From CAYNHQ01 sp964397255 (GTDB lineage: Bacteria > Bdellovibrionota_G > JALEGL01 > DATDPG01), in contig CAYNHQ010000003.1 in the NCBI GenBank assembly GCA_964397255.1, forward strand, positions 1 through 64,000: 64,000 bases of DNA, in the 5' to 3' direction. Below are positions 31,904-40,437 of this stretch, one piece after another. Below the pieces are notes generated by a model, which was given only the letters and a program-made list of their open reading frames with translations, was not told the DNA's origin and made no database searches. The translations under genes were made by a program, and so were the position numbers. Numbering within the stretch: position 1 is the stretch's first letter; every line of letters begins with the position of its first letter.

Positions 31904-34173
31904 TCGATCTTCCAATCCGATAACGTCGGTTTGGAATTCTTTTTCTCACTTTTCTTTGCAGGCTTGCTCTTCGGCGTCGCATCGATTCGCTCTTTCCTTT
32001 TGAGGTGGAGCGCCTGCGTATCGCTATTGTTGGGAACCTGATTAATGGCAAGCGCTACTTCTTCCGTCATCGGCTCCTTCGACAAAGGCAAAAAATTCAC
32101 GCGGATCTTCGCGCTTCGTGGAGGATTCTTGCGGATGACAATCGCCTCGCCCACATTGAGATTTTTGAATTCGTTGGGATGGATTCGAAATTGCTCAACG
32201 GTCTTCTCACTCCCCGTTCCGGTGTAGCCTCGAAAGAGCACTCCCTCGCTCGTTTGTTTGGTGAGTTCCTTGCCGGACTTCGTTCCGATCATGGATGCTA
32301 AGACTTCCGCACTCATCGGATTTTTCTGCAGAAACGCGACGGTGGTTTGGGTGCATCCAAAGATTTGATCCCGAAGTGTGTCACTGAAACGCTGAAGATC
32401 GGATAGCTCCTGGTGGGCAATCGTGACGGCAATCTTCGAGCCGCGGGCTTTGTTCAAAAAACCGATAAATTCTTCGGTCGCTAATTCCGAAAACTCATCG
32501 ACGATGACGGCAAAGTGATCGGTCTTGAGATCGCCTGAGATCAGGCGTCCACTGACGACTTTGAGATCGCTTAAGAGGAGTTTCCCCAGCCTTCGTGAGC
32601 TTTCCCCAAATCGCTGAGAATCGAGAAGCACGTACAGTATTTTCCCCTGTTCAATGATGTCGGCGAGATCGATTCCCGGTTTGCCAGACGTTAATAGGCG
32701 ACCGAATTCGGATTTGACCATTACTTCCAAATCGGTCCGAAGACCCTCGATCTGCTCTCGCTTTGCCTGCACCGAGAAGTCCTGGGCAAGCTCCAAAAGA
32801 TCTTTGCGAACGTCCGTATACTTGGCTGGCACTTCGTTCGCTAAGATTCGAATCGCGGAAGGACTGACGAGACATCGATGAAGATCGGCCAACGTTACAA
32901 CCTGCTTCGTTTCGTCTCGAACGATGACGAGGCCGCGACAGAGATCGAGCAACACCCGTTCGGCCACTTTCTTGTAATGGATTTCCGACCAATCCAGCGC
33001 TCCGATCAATTTGTCTTTGAGCTCGGTGGCATTTCCACGAGCTAATACATTGTAGGGTAGCGAAAGGGCCGGTTCGGAAAGATGCAGAATCTGAAGATCC
33101 GAAAGCCGATCGTGTTTTTTCGCAAGCGATACCAGCTCTTCGACGGTTTCCCAATCGGCTTTGAGATCAATAAAGGCAAAACCCAGTCCGTAGCGAATGT
33201 GATGCGCGTAGAGATTGCGCAAGAAAACGGATTTTCCAGAACCTGATTGACCAACCACGTGCATGTGGTGTTGAAGCTCAGAAAGTGAAAATCCAACCTC
33301 CGCACCGAGTGAATCTCGACCGATTCGGACACACGGAACCCGCTCCGAAGATGGAGGGTGGAGATCTTGGTAGATCCGGTACCAAATCCACGTGAAAAGC
33401 GGCCAATGGAAAAAAGGCAACATGAACAAAGAAAAGAAGGTTGGCGCAATGTTCGGGAACAGTTTGTCGTAACCGAACGCGATTCCGACACCGATCAAAA
33501 CGATGGCGATGACCGTTGCTGCCCAATGAAGAGTTGTCGCCCATCTGACAGCGGATACAAAAGGAAAGGCTAAAGCGATGCCGAGGCTTCGGAGGAAACG
33601 ATAGTAGCGGCGCGATAAAAAGAGCCGGGTCCAAAAAACATTCGAGTGCTCTCGATGAAGGTAGTCCACCAGCATAGCTCCCGGGATCGAAAAAAACGCC
33701 AGCAAAACTGGCAATAGATCCTCCGGCGAAACGTAGTTGCGTAACCATCCGTGAATGAAAAAATCGTAAGGCCGTTGGTACATCGCGGTTACGACCCCTT
33801 CGAACTTATTAAGCAACCCTGGATATTCTCCCAGGCCGGAACGAACCGCCTGGAGAACGGGAGCTTGTAGGATGTGGAGAAAGAGAACGAGGAGGAGAAA
33901 CGTAACCATTAGGCGAAGTCCTCGATCTTCCTTTTTCTCGTACGCCCAGTAGACGAGATATCCCCCCACAGAAAAGACGGCGAGCGGAATGGAGATCGCC
34001 AAAACGCACGCGGCAATCACGAGCGCCTGTAAGCCGAAACCAATCATTCTGTTCTCGGAGCTGTTCGGATCGTTAAGCGGTCCAGAGTTCCGGTTTTTGT
34101 TATTCAAAAACGAAAGGAAGTCTTCGGACTCTTTCTCGGAGCGATACTGCCCCAAACCAAATGGGTCGCTCAT
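31900..34173 (-). CDS. VirD4/TraD-like membrane DNA-pumping ATPase
   Basis: A 757-residue protein. About four hydrophobic helices lie in residues 45-265. The ATPase domain has Walker A GQSGSGKS at 308-315, Walker B FAVIVDE at 554-560 and the sensor-like IAHQELSD afterwards. The fold is that of type IV coupling proteins (TraD_N-like membrane part plus TrwB/VirD4 AAA domain). It would bring a DNA substrate to a secretion channel. It overlaps the replication-relaxation gene upstream (ATGA) and the excisionase-like gene downstream. No other type IV secretion genes are nearby, so it would need a channel supplied in trans. Confidence 0.85.
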   Translation of the reverse strand: MSDPFGLGQYRSEKESEDFLSFLNNKNRNSGPLNDPNSSENRMIGFGLQALVIAACVLAISIPLAVFSVGGYLVYWAYEKKEDRGLRLMVTFLLLVLFLHILQAPVLQAVRSGLGEYPGLLNKFEGVVTAMYQRPYDFFIHGWLRNYVSPEDLLPVLLAFFSIPGAMLVDYLHREHSNVFWTRLFLSRRYYRFLRSLGIALAFPFVSAVRWATTLHWAATVIAIVLIGVGIAFGYDKLFPNIAPTFFSLFMLPFFHWPLFTWIWYRIYQDLHPPSSERVPCVRIGRDSLGAEVGFSLSELQHHMHVVGQSGSGKSVFLRNLYAHHIRYGLGFAFIDLKADWETVEELVSLAKKHDRLSDLQILHLSEPALSLPYNVLARGNATELKDKLIGALDWSEIHYKKVAERVLLDLCRGLVIVRDETKQVVTLADLHRCLVSPSAIRILANEVPAKYTDVRKDLLELAQDFSVQAKREQIEGLRTDLEVMVKSEFGRLLTSGKPGIDLADIIEQGKILYVLLDSQRFGESSRRLGKLLLSDLKVVSGRLISGDLKTDHFAVIVDEFSELATEEFIGFLNKARGSKIAVTIAHQELSDLQRFSDTLRDQIFGCTQTTVAFLQKNPMSAEVLASMIGTKSGKELTKQTSEGVLFRGYTGTGSEKTVEQFRIHPNEFKNLNVGEAIVIRKNPPRSAKIRVNFLPLSKEPMTEEVALAINQVPNNSDTQALHLKRKERIDATPKSKPAKKSEKKNSKPTLSDWKIE

Positions 34174-34955
34174 TGGATCTCCCGAAGTTGCTCGTAAGGA
34201 ATGACTTTAAAAAGCGTCGAAACGTCCCGTGTGACGTCCGAAAGGGCTTCAAAAATACGCCGCGAACAGGGGACAAAAAGAACGCCGACAAAATCTACCT
34301 GTTTGCTTTCGATTTTCTGAATGTACTCGACTACCTTGGCCCGATAGCGTGCTTTCGACTTGGGCGTTAGCTCCAATTCAAATGCCCGGGTCGTTCCGTC
34401 TTGGAACTGAAAAATGGCATCCGGCAGCCGCCCCTTGGCAATAAATTTGAGCGATTCGCGACGGTTTCCTTCCGCTTCCTGCAACAATTCGGCGAGCAAC
34501 CGACGTTCACTTTTCCAAGCGGAAACGAACGCTTTTTCTTCCAACAAAAGGCGGCATTCGGTGACCCGATCGTCATGTTCAAATTCTTGATAATGGACTG
34601 TGCGAATGGGAGGCGAAATGAGCGCATCAGGTTGCAGGAGCTCGAGCGCTCTCACCCCCTTCGCGGTGACCAAATAATACAGAGCTGCTCGGGTATGAAC
34701 TCGAATCGAACGGATGAGCCCATGACGTTCCAACAAATTGAGCCGGTCCCACGCATATTTCGAGCTCTTGGATACTTGATCCTTCCAGATGGCTCGATAG
34801 ACCTGCTCCCGACTGGCACACTTTTGATCTAACAAAAATTCAATCGCCGCCACTTCCCGCTCGGTCAGCCTTAGTCCTCGTTCTCCTCGGGGTGTTCTTC
34901 TTCCCTCTTCTTTCCTATCCCTTACCTCTACCTCTCTCTCTACAACTTCATTCAT
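34170..34955 (-). CDS. Replication-relaxation family protein (PF13814-like)
   Basis: A 261-residue protein with a winged-helix N-terminal half (LTEREVAAIEFLLDQKCASR, WDRLNLLERHGLIRSIR, YLVTAKGVRAL) and a C-terminal half with LPDAIFQFQDG and an E/K-rich core that resembles a restriction-endonuclease-like fold (AFELELTPKSKARYRAKV). This is the arrangement of the replication-relaxation family found on integrative elements next to coupling-type ATPases, where it may act as a nicking or initiation factor. First gene of the four-gene minus-strand operon; the origin-like repeats lie just upstream. Confidence 0.75.
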   Translation of the reverse strand: MNEVVEREVEVRDRKEEGRRTPRGERGLRLTEREVAAIEFLLDQKCASREQVYRAIWKDQVSKSSKYAWDRLNLLERHGLIRSIRVHTRAALYYLVTAKGVRALELLQPDALISPPIRTVHYQEFEHDDRVTECRLLLEEKAFVSAWKSERRLLAELLQEAEGNRRESLKFIAKGRLPDAIFQFQDGTTRAFELELTPKSKARYRAKVVEYIQKIESKQVDFVGVLFVPCSRRIFEALSDVTRDVSTLFKVIPYEQLREIQ

Positions 34956-35001
34956 TCTCTTCTCCCTCTTCCTCTATAAAAAAATCACTTCCTCTTACGC
35001 C

Positions 35002-35052
35002 TGCACGCGGGACCTCAGTCATCACGTAGAGAGGGCTGAGGTCCCGCGTGCA
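35002..35052. repeat. 17-bp perfect inverted repeat, candidate oriT or terminator
   Basis: TGCACGCGGGACCTCAG (35002-35018) and its exact reverse complement (35036-35052) with a 17-base loop, directly before the replication-relaxation gene. On the minus strand a T-run begins about 20 bases after the stem, too far for a classical terminator. Position next to mobilisation-type genes makes a nick/origin site the better guess. Confidence 0.5.
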
Positions 35053-35280
35053 AGGCGGCATTCGGTCGTCTCTACTTCCATGAATTTCCAAGCGAAATTC
35101 CACAAAGCGCGACCGACGCAAGGTACCGATCAGCATCGGTGTGAGGTTTTTCATGTGAATCCGAAATTCGGTCATCGATTTCACGCAGCGCAACGAGTGT
35201 GCCTGCGGCCGAGACAATGCTAAGGACTGCAACTTAAAGCGATTTGGCTTAAAAACCGCTTCCTCAAAGGATTTCAGCGA

Positions 35281-35321
35281 GACCGAAAATCGGTCACTTC
35301 AAGACTGAAAACCGGTCACTT
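35281..35321. repeat. Iteron-like repeats
   Basis: Two 19-base copies start at 35281 and 35303 (17 of 19 bases equal, 22-base period), both ending CGGTCACTT. The first contains a perfect palindrome GACCGA-AAA-TCGGTC. Related ATTCGGTC words occur at about 35061 and 35167. The rest of the gene-free stretch 34956-35388 shows no gene. Confidence 0.5.
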
Positions 35322-35388
35322 TGTAACAACAGATGAGAAGTAACGATCGGAAAAATTCCAAATAAATGATTAGGCAAATGGAGATGGC

Positions 35389-38079
35389 TTATTCCGATAT
35401 GTTGAACAGTGACGTCGCGTAATCCCGCGCTTCGTAGAGCGTCCAATCTCCAACTTTGTGAGGATGATTCGGTACCGTCAAATCGAAATTGATCATCTTC
35501 GGGCTCCCGGGAGCCTTCCAATAGATGCGATATGTGCTTCCTGCGGCTTCGGAGAATCTTCGTTCCCAACCAAAGGCTTCTGCGCGATCGTCCAACATCA
35601 AACCCTCCCGGAACAACTCTTCGTTCTTAAGATGGTTGCTGAAAAATACCTGCGCCTTGAATTCCTTAACTCCGCCGCTGAAGAGAAAGCGGCGTGCACC
35701 ACTCTGATCCGATAAAAAAGCACTCAGGTCCCGCCATCCTGCGGTCTCGGGAGACGCGGGGTAAACACGGTTTCCGGCCGCGTCTATGTATTTAGACTCC
35801 CACGGGTCTAATGCGCGAAACGATGGAGGAAGCCGATTCACGCCAACCTTCGGTGCCCAACCTGGATTCTTCATGCCGGAGGGCTGGCGCGGATCGATGC
35901 TGTCCTGATCCTGTTCCACCGGCGGCCTGACCGACACAAGAGATTCCCCACCAATACTCCGGATGACGCCGGGATCATGCGGGAGCTGGTCGTATCCCCC
36001 AGCAGCGAAGTTCTCGAACGTGAACACAGCGCTCGCAACCTCCAGGACCGATAGGAAACGGGACATTACCGTCTCGTCAGGGCGATCCCCCTGGCAAACC
36101 TGGGCTAAGTGCAAGTTCTGGATGAACTTGTTCATGCTTCCGGAACTCTCCCCTGGGATCATCCGTTTCACGAAGCCGTTAACCTGATTCTCCAGCAGAG
36201 GAAAATTACTTCCACGATTTGCGCTTGCACAGTGACTCCGTGCGGCGGCCCGGAATTCGTCCAGAGCCACCTCTTGATATCGCGTGAAATGGGCAAGAAT
36301 TTCGTCGTCGTACGCTTTGTTCTGTCCTACGGGTAGATACGGCGTCACGCACGCCTTGAACGACTCCGCCAAGCGGAGGCCGAAGCGAAATTCAGGCCGT
36401 GTCGGCCAACCAGATGGGGAGGCGAGTTCAGTGAGATTAGCATCCAACTGCGTGACGAGAGCCTTCATCGCCAGAACTCGGGCTTGAGCCTTGAAATGAT
36501 TTTCAAACGCACGGTTGTGGTTTGTGTCCATCCATTTGAAGCGAATTGTTGTTCCCCCGGATTTCTTTTCGTTATTGAAAGGCGACTCAGTTACGTTGGC
36601 AGCGAATTCAACCTTACCGAAGGTGAAGTCAGAATTATCGAGCTTCCGATCCGTTGGGGACGCGTATGCCAGAATTCGGTCACGGAGAACGTTTCGGAAG
36701 GCAATTACCGCGGTCGCGAACACTGAGCCGAAATCTTTGGCAATGGTTTCCGCCGAGAGAGTCGTAGCTCCCAGCATCTGATCGATCCGCCAAGGGTTAC
36801 TCGTGTAGTCGGTATACGAGAAATGCTCTACGTATTTCCGCTCTTGCGGGTCACAGGGCTTTCCGACTTCGCATGGGCTGACCTCGGTGACCGGATTGTC
36901 TTCGCTAACGGCTTTCTCGCGAAAGAGATTTAGATTGTTGTTCTTTTTGACGGAATCTTGCGCAGAAGCCAATAGTGCCACTCCGATGCGAGCTGCCGTT
37001 TCCGCGAACGGTGGATTCTCAAAAACGATTCGAACCGCAGGAGAAAGCTCCATATCCCAGAATGCTATGCGCCCATTGTTGATCACCATCCACTGATCGA
37101 GGGAGGAATTCGGTCCAACGCCAATGCTGCGGGTATCAAGCCTCGACTGACACCCAATCAAGTCGTCATTCCGGAGCGAACCGAAGTGATTGATCGGGTA
37201 CTCATTTGAATTCCACTGCGGCCGGTGCCCGGATCGGTTCTCAGCGACAATTTGAAGCGTCTTTAATTCTTCGTACCAGTCGAGCACCTGGCCGACATAC
37301 GGATGATCCGGCATGGCGGCCACACGTTCCTGGAGGCTTAAAAGCGAAACGCCATTCTCAGCGTGTACGAGTTCTTCCGCAAACCCGGCGAACGCGTCTG
37401 TTTGCTTTGCCAATTCTTCATATCGTTTTACGAGATCTGCGTTGGCGTCGTGAAAATCGGTGTCAATTTCATCCGCAAGAGACTGGCAAAGCCGTTGGAT
37501 GGCGGAAACAAGGAGCGATTTATCATCATCCAAAAGTGGGGCCCGCTGGACAGACCGTCCCCCAAAGCTGCCCCCATACATCGCTCTGGAAGACATCGGT
37601 CGTGAACTGAAAAATTCTCTGGGAGGAGGCGGTTTAGCCCCTCCTCCACACGTTGAGAGGTTCAGCATCGCTTCATCTACGCGCTGTTCAAAAGCCAGAT
37701 CTCTCATTTCCGAAAAGAGCCGGAGTTTGAAAAAGAGGTAGCCATCTTGAGCCGGTCGCTTTTCTGCGAGATAGCTCAACTCTGAAAGTTTTCGGATCTG
37801 TGTTCGGGAATCCATGTCGGATGGGCGTTCTTCCGGAAAAAGCGCCCAGATACCTGACCCACCCCGCACATCGTCCTTTCCGCCGAAGTAGTTCCAGCTT
37901 GCGTTTCCGTCTTCCAAAGTGTGGCGGTAATAGTCTTCGAAGAAGGAAGGGGGTGAGGGGGGCAATTTCTTAGATTGGCTGTTTGGCGCGGCGGGACCGG
38001 GATCAATTCCGACTTGGGCCCAGGTCGGGGCCGCAACAAGCGAGGCAAGAATAAGGGTGTAGGCTACGGCTCTTGGCAT
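35389..38079 (-). CDS. Exported protein of unknown function (896 residues), element cargo
   Basis: Signal peptide MPRAVAYTLILASLVAAPTWAQ, then a proline/serine-rich linker (residues 23-45). A long, mostly helical body follows with scattered cysteines (STCGGG, SPCEVGKPCDP, ACVTPYLP, QVCQGD) that could form disulfides outside the cytoplasm. No membrane segment beyond the signal and no motif that I recognise. It is the largest cargo gene of the tRNA-Leu element. In size and style it resembles the exported giants at 15-29 kb, but I see no clear sequence match by eye. Confidence 0.6.
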   Translation of the reverse strand: MPRAVAYTLILASLVAAPTWAQVGIDPGPAAPNSQSKKLPPSPPSFFEDYYRHTLEDGNASWNYFGGKDDVRGGSGIWALFPEERPSDMDSRTQIRKLSELSYLAEKRPAQDGYLFFKLRLFSEMRDLAFEQRVDEAMLNLSTCGGGAKPPPPREFFSSRPMSSRAMYGGSFGGRSVQRAPLLDDDKSLLVSAIQRLCQSLADEIDTDFHDANADLVKRYEELAKQTDAFAGFAEELVHAENGVSLLSLQERVAAMPDHPYVGQVLDWYEELKTLQIVAENRSGHRPQWNSNEYPINHFGSLRNDDLIGCQSRLDTRSIGVGPNSSLDQWMVINNGRIAFWDMELSPAVRIVFENPPFAETAARIGVALLASAQDSVKKNNNLNLFREKAVSEDNPVTEVSPCEVGKPCDPQERKYVEHFSYTDYTSNPWRIDQMLGATTLSAETIAKDFGSVFATAVIAFRNVLRDRILAYASPTDRKLDNSDFTFGKVEFAANVTESPFNNEKKSGGTTIRFKWMDTNHNRAFENHFKAQARVLAMKALVTQLDANLTELASPSGWPTRPEFRFGLRLAESFKACVTPYLPVGQNKAYDDEILAHFTRYQEVALDEFRAAARSHCASANRGSNFPLLENQVNGFVKRMIPGESSGSMNKFIQNLHLAQVCQGDRPDETVMSRFLSVLEVASAVFTFENFAAGGYDQLPHDPGVIRSIGGESLVSVRPPVEQDQDSIDPRQPSGMKNPGWAPKVGVNRLPPSFRALDPWESKYIDAAGNRVYPASPETAGWRDLSAFLSDQSGARRFLFSGGVKEFKAQVFFSNHLKNEELFREGLMLDDRAEAFGWERRFSEAAGSTYRIYWKAPGSPKMINFDLTVPNHPHKVGDWTLYEARDYATSLFNISE

Positions 38080-38244
38080 TTCGTGGGAGAATACCGCAAG
38101 TCCTGTGCCTTGGGCGAACCAGAGTAACGCATCTAATGTATTGTAATATCAGTTAGTTGAGCACGTTTCCGGATTGACCGGTGTTGTGCAGATATCGGCC
38201 CAATGCCCTGCCCTGTCCCACTTGGTATTAATAGAAGCATAACC

Positions 38245-38278
38245 GGAATGGGTAGCGTGCTAGCACGCTACCCATTCC
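38245..38278. repeat. 34-bp perfect palindrome (P1)
   Basis: Each half is GGAATGGGTAGCGTGCT and its mirror, with no loop. First of three long palindromes between the exported protein gene and the AbiEi-like gene. Confidence 0.9.
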
Positions 38279-38322
38279 AAACGGAGTTAACAAGATAGAA
38301 TTTTTCGATTAAGAAGCTTTCC

Positions 38323-38354
38323 AGAATATAAACGGACTAGTCCGTTTATATTCT
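38323..38354. repeat. 32-bp perfect palindrome (P2)
   Basis: Half-site AGAATATAAACGGACT and its mirror, with no loop. 44 bases after P1 and unrelated to it in sequence. Confidence 0.9.
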
Positions 38355-38419
38355 TTGTACGTCGTTTTGTCAATCACTCCCTGGAATACCCCTCCTTTAC
38401 AAAGCTTTAAGCTTGTGCT

Positions 38420-38447
38420 AGCCTCAATGTGTTAACACATTGAGGCT
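38420..38447. repeat. 28-bp perfect palindrome (P3), AbiEi operator candidate
   Basis: Half-site AGCCTCAATGTGTT and its mirror. It ends 14 bases before the AbiEi-like start codon, so it sits in the leader or on the promoter. Characterised AbiEi proteins repress by binding inverted repeats upstream of their own gene. Confidence 0.85.
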
Positions 38448-38461
38448 GTAGAAAGCTAAAA

Positions 38462-39373
38462 ATGACTGCAAAACGGACCAAACATGCTGCGAAATTAGTT
38501 CGCGTTCATGCTGACTTGAAACTGGAGCTACAACAACCACGACACCGCGTATCCGCTCGCCGATTCATCGATCAGTACTTGCAGAAGCATCAACTAAGCG
38601 TGAGTAGCTCGAACCGAATTCGGAAACAGATTTTCGATCCAAAAATACTTAAATCTATCCCTCTAAAGTGGTCGCCAACGACCAAACATTTTCGCCATAT
38701 TGTTTCTACTTCAAAAGACCCTCACCCCGCCGAAATCGCTATGGCCTTTTTCGATCATGGCTATATTTGTTTCGGAACCGCGCTCTACTGGAATGACTTA
38801 TCAAACCAGACCCCTACGAATTACTACATAGCCAATGAGCGAAGAACACCAAGCAGGACAAAATCTACTTTAATTGTCGATGATACCTTCTTACAGGATC
38901 AGTTTATCAAACCCGTACGGGAATCCTCTCGGTATGCAACTTGGAGAACTTTTCGATTCACGCTCATCGATCGCAGCGCTTCGAACTCTCTGGGTGTCAT
39001 TACAAAAACCATTACGAATTCAGGGCAAGAGATTCAGTTTCGCCTCACAGATAAGGAGCGAACCCTCCTCGATTGCGCCGTTTCCCCACACCGCGCTGGT
39101 GGAATTCAGGCGGTTGTCGATTCATTCCGTGTTTCCGGTGATAGTCTTTCTCTCGACAAATTGATCAAATACTATGATTCATCGGGTTTTAAATATCCTT
39201 ATTGGCAAAGAATCGGCCTTCTTCTGGCACAGGCTTCAAGTAACAAATTAGCAACTCTGTGGGGCACGCACTTTGGGAGATCGAAAGTCCGTTTTTATGT
39301 CGATCACAACTATAGCGCGAATTGGATCGTCGACCCAACGTGGTCAGTCGCTTACCCTAAGGGACTATTCTAA
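38462..39373 (+). CDS. AbiEi-like antitoxin/repressor
   Basis: A 303-residue protein of the AbiEi type. The basic N-terminal region includes a helical DNA-binding part (about 20-60), followed by the characteristic block with HFRHIV, PAEIAMAFFDHGYICFGTAL and NYYIANERRTPSR, and LTDKERTLLDCAVSPHRAGG near the middle. AbiEi neutralises the AbiEii nucleotidyltransferase and represses the operon. The partner starts on the base after this gene's stop codon. Three long palindromes upstream are likely binding targets, at least P3. Confidence 0.8.
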   Translation: MTAKRTKHAAKLVRVHADLKLELQQPRHRVSARRFIDQYLQKHQLSVSSSNRIRKQIFDPKILKSIPLKWSPTTKHFRHIVSTSKDPHPAEIAMAFFDHGYICFGTALYWNDLSNQTPTNYYIANERRTPSRTKSTLIVDDTFLQDQFIKPVRESSRYATWRTFRFTLIDRSASNSLGVITKTITNSGQEIQFRLTDKERTLLDCAVSPHRAGGIQAVVDSFRVSGDSLSLDKLIKYYDSSGFKYPYWQRIGLLLAQASSNKLATLWGTHFGRSKVRFYVDHNYSANWIVDPTWSVAYPKGLF

Positions 39374-40207
39374 ATGACTATCGACGAGGTTATTCGAGAA
39401 TCGGTAGTGGCATTGTTTTCCAATTCCATTCTTGAAAAGACACTCGTCCTTAAGGGTGGGGCTGCACTACATTTAGCCGAGAAAATCGATTCACGATTGT
39501 CCTCCGATATGGATTTCTCCATCGCCGAGGCCATTGAAAATCCGGACACGTACTTCAAGGAAGTAACGGATGTTCTGCAAAATCAATTCGGTGCCCTGGA
39601 TTACGATGTAATCGACTCGCGTCATGAACGAAAACCCAAGGTTCGAATGGAAGGTCTTCCACTGTTTTGGGGTGGGTGGGTCTATACATTCAAACTTTCT
39701 GCCAAGAAAACCAGGCGGGACTCACCTGAGGCACGGCAAAGATCAGCTTTAATGCCTGAAGGCTCGAACACCACTAAAATCGAAATTGAGATCAGTGAAT
39801 ATGAATACTGCGGGGACGTGGAAATAGTTCGAATTGATGGCACAAAGGTTCATGTGTATTCCAATATTCTTCTTGTACTTGAAAAACTGCGTGCCATTTG
39901 CCAACAGCACCCCAGTTACCCTTACGGGACTAAGAAAAACCGTGCTCGCGACTACTACGATATTTTTTGCCTGGTAAAAAAATATCGAAGTTCAGAAAAC
40001 TTTTATAAAGCGCTTAAAGCTCATATCGCGGCCGTTTTCGATGCCAAAAAGGTTCCTCTTGACCTTCTGGATCGCATTTTTGATGCGGATTTTGTGGCTC
40101 TACAGGCGGCAAACTTTCCTTCGGTAAAAGATACCGTCAAAGAATCGATCGAGGAGTTTCCGTTCTATCTTGAACAACTGCGCATCTTGGTTTCTCAAAT
40201 CCAGTAA
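39374..40207 (+). CDS. AbiEii/AbiGii-type nucleotidyltransferase toxin
   Basis: A 277-residue enzyme with LVLKGGAALHLAEK (KGG at 27-29) and the metal-binding D45 and D47 in SSDMDFS. A later conserved block contains RARDYYDIFCLVKKY. AbiEii toxins transfer nucleotides to tRNA or other acceptors and stop growth on phage attack. The start codon directly follows the antitoxin stop (TAAATG), so translation is coupled. It is the last gene before attR, a usual place for defence cargo on an integrative element. Confidence 0.9.
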   Translation: MTIDEVIRESVVALFSNSILEKTLVLKGGAALHLAEKIDSRLSSDMDFSIAEAIENPDTYFKEVTDVLQNQFGALDYDVIDSRHERKPKVRMEGLPLFWGGWVYTFKLSAKKTRRDSPEARQRSALMPEGSNTTKIEIEISEYEYCGDVEIVRIDGTKVHVYSNILLVLEKLRAICQQHPSYPYGTKKNRARDYYDIFCLVKKYRSSENFYKALKAHIAAVFDAKKVPLDLLDRIFDADFVALQAANFPSVKDTVKESIEEFPFYLEQLRILVSQIQ

Positions 40208-40247
40208 ACTCGACATTGCCATTCTCGACCCGAGTGCGCTCTTTTCT

Positions 40248-40265
40248 GCGGAACATTTGCGGAAC
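40248..40265. repeat. Paired GCGGAAC words next to attR
   Basis: GCGGAAC at 40248-40254 and 40259-40265. Same direction and flanking bases (CAG-TCG) as the pair beside attL. Confidence 0.45.
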
Positions 40266-40382
40266 AGGTCGACCGTAATTAGTGCTTTTTGACGGTAATC
40301 GTCAGTAATCCAGCGGCAGCTATCTTTTTGATGTTATTGTTTTTCCCTTACCTTATGAACTGTTGCAAACCCGCTTCCCCAT

Positions 40383-40404
40383 TCCCTCCGGCGGCACCAT
40401 TGTG
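40383..40404. other. attR
   Basis: Exact 22-base copy of the tRNA-Leu 3' end at 30207-30228. The sequence before it does not rebuild a tRNA, so this is the distal junction. Confidence 0.85.
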
Positions 40405-40437
40405 GGTACGTTATCAAGCCTATGGAAAAATGGCGCA

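Larger units (their letters stand above)
30207..40404. mobile_element. Integrative element in tRNA-Leu, about 10.2 kb
   Basis: Bounded by a 22-bp perfect direct repeat, 30207-30228 (3' end of tRNA-Leu) and 40383-40404. Inside, in order from the tRNA: tyrosine integrase, excisionase-like protein, VirD4/TraD-like ATPase, replication-relaxation protein (these four overlap head to tail), an origin-like non-coding block, an 896-residue exported protein and an AbiEi/AbiEii pair. No relaxase of a known type and no type IV secretion channel genes are present, so it is more like a mobilisable element than a self-transmissible one. Confidence 0.85.

Noticed and set aside
35002..35052. Hairpin as rho-independent terminator
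   Set aside because: The nearest T-run is about 20 bases beyond the stem, so the spacing is wrong.
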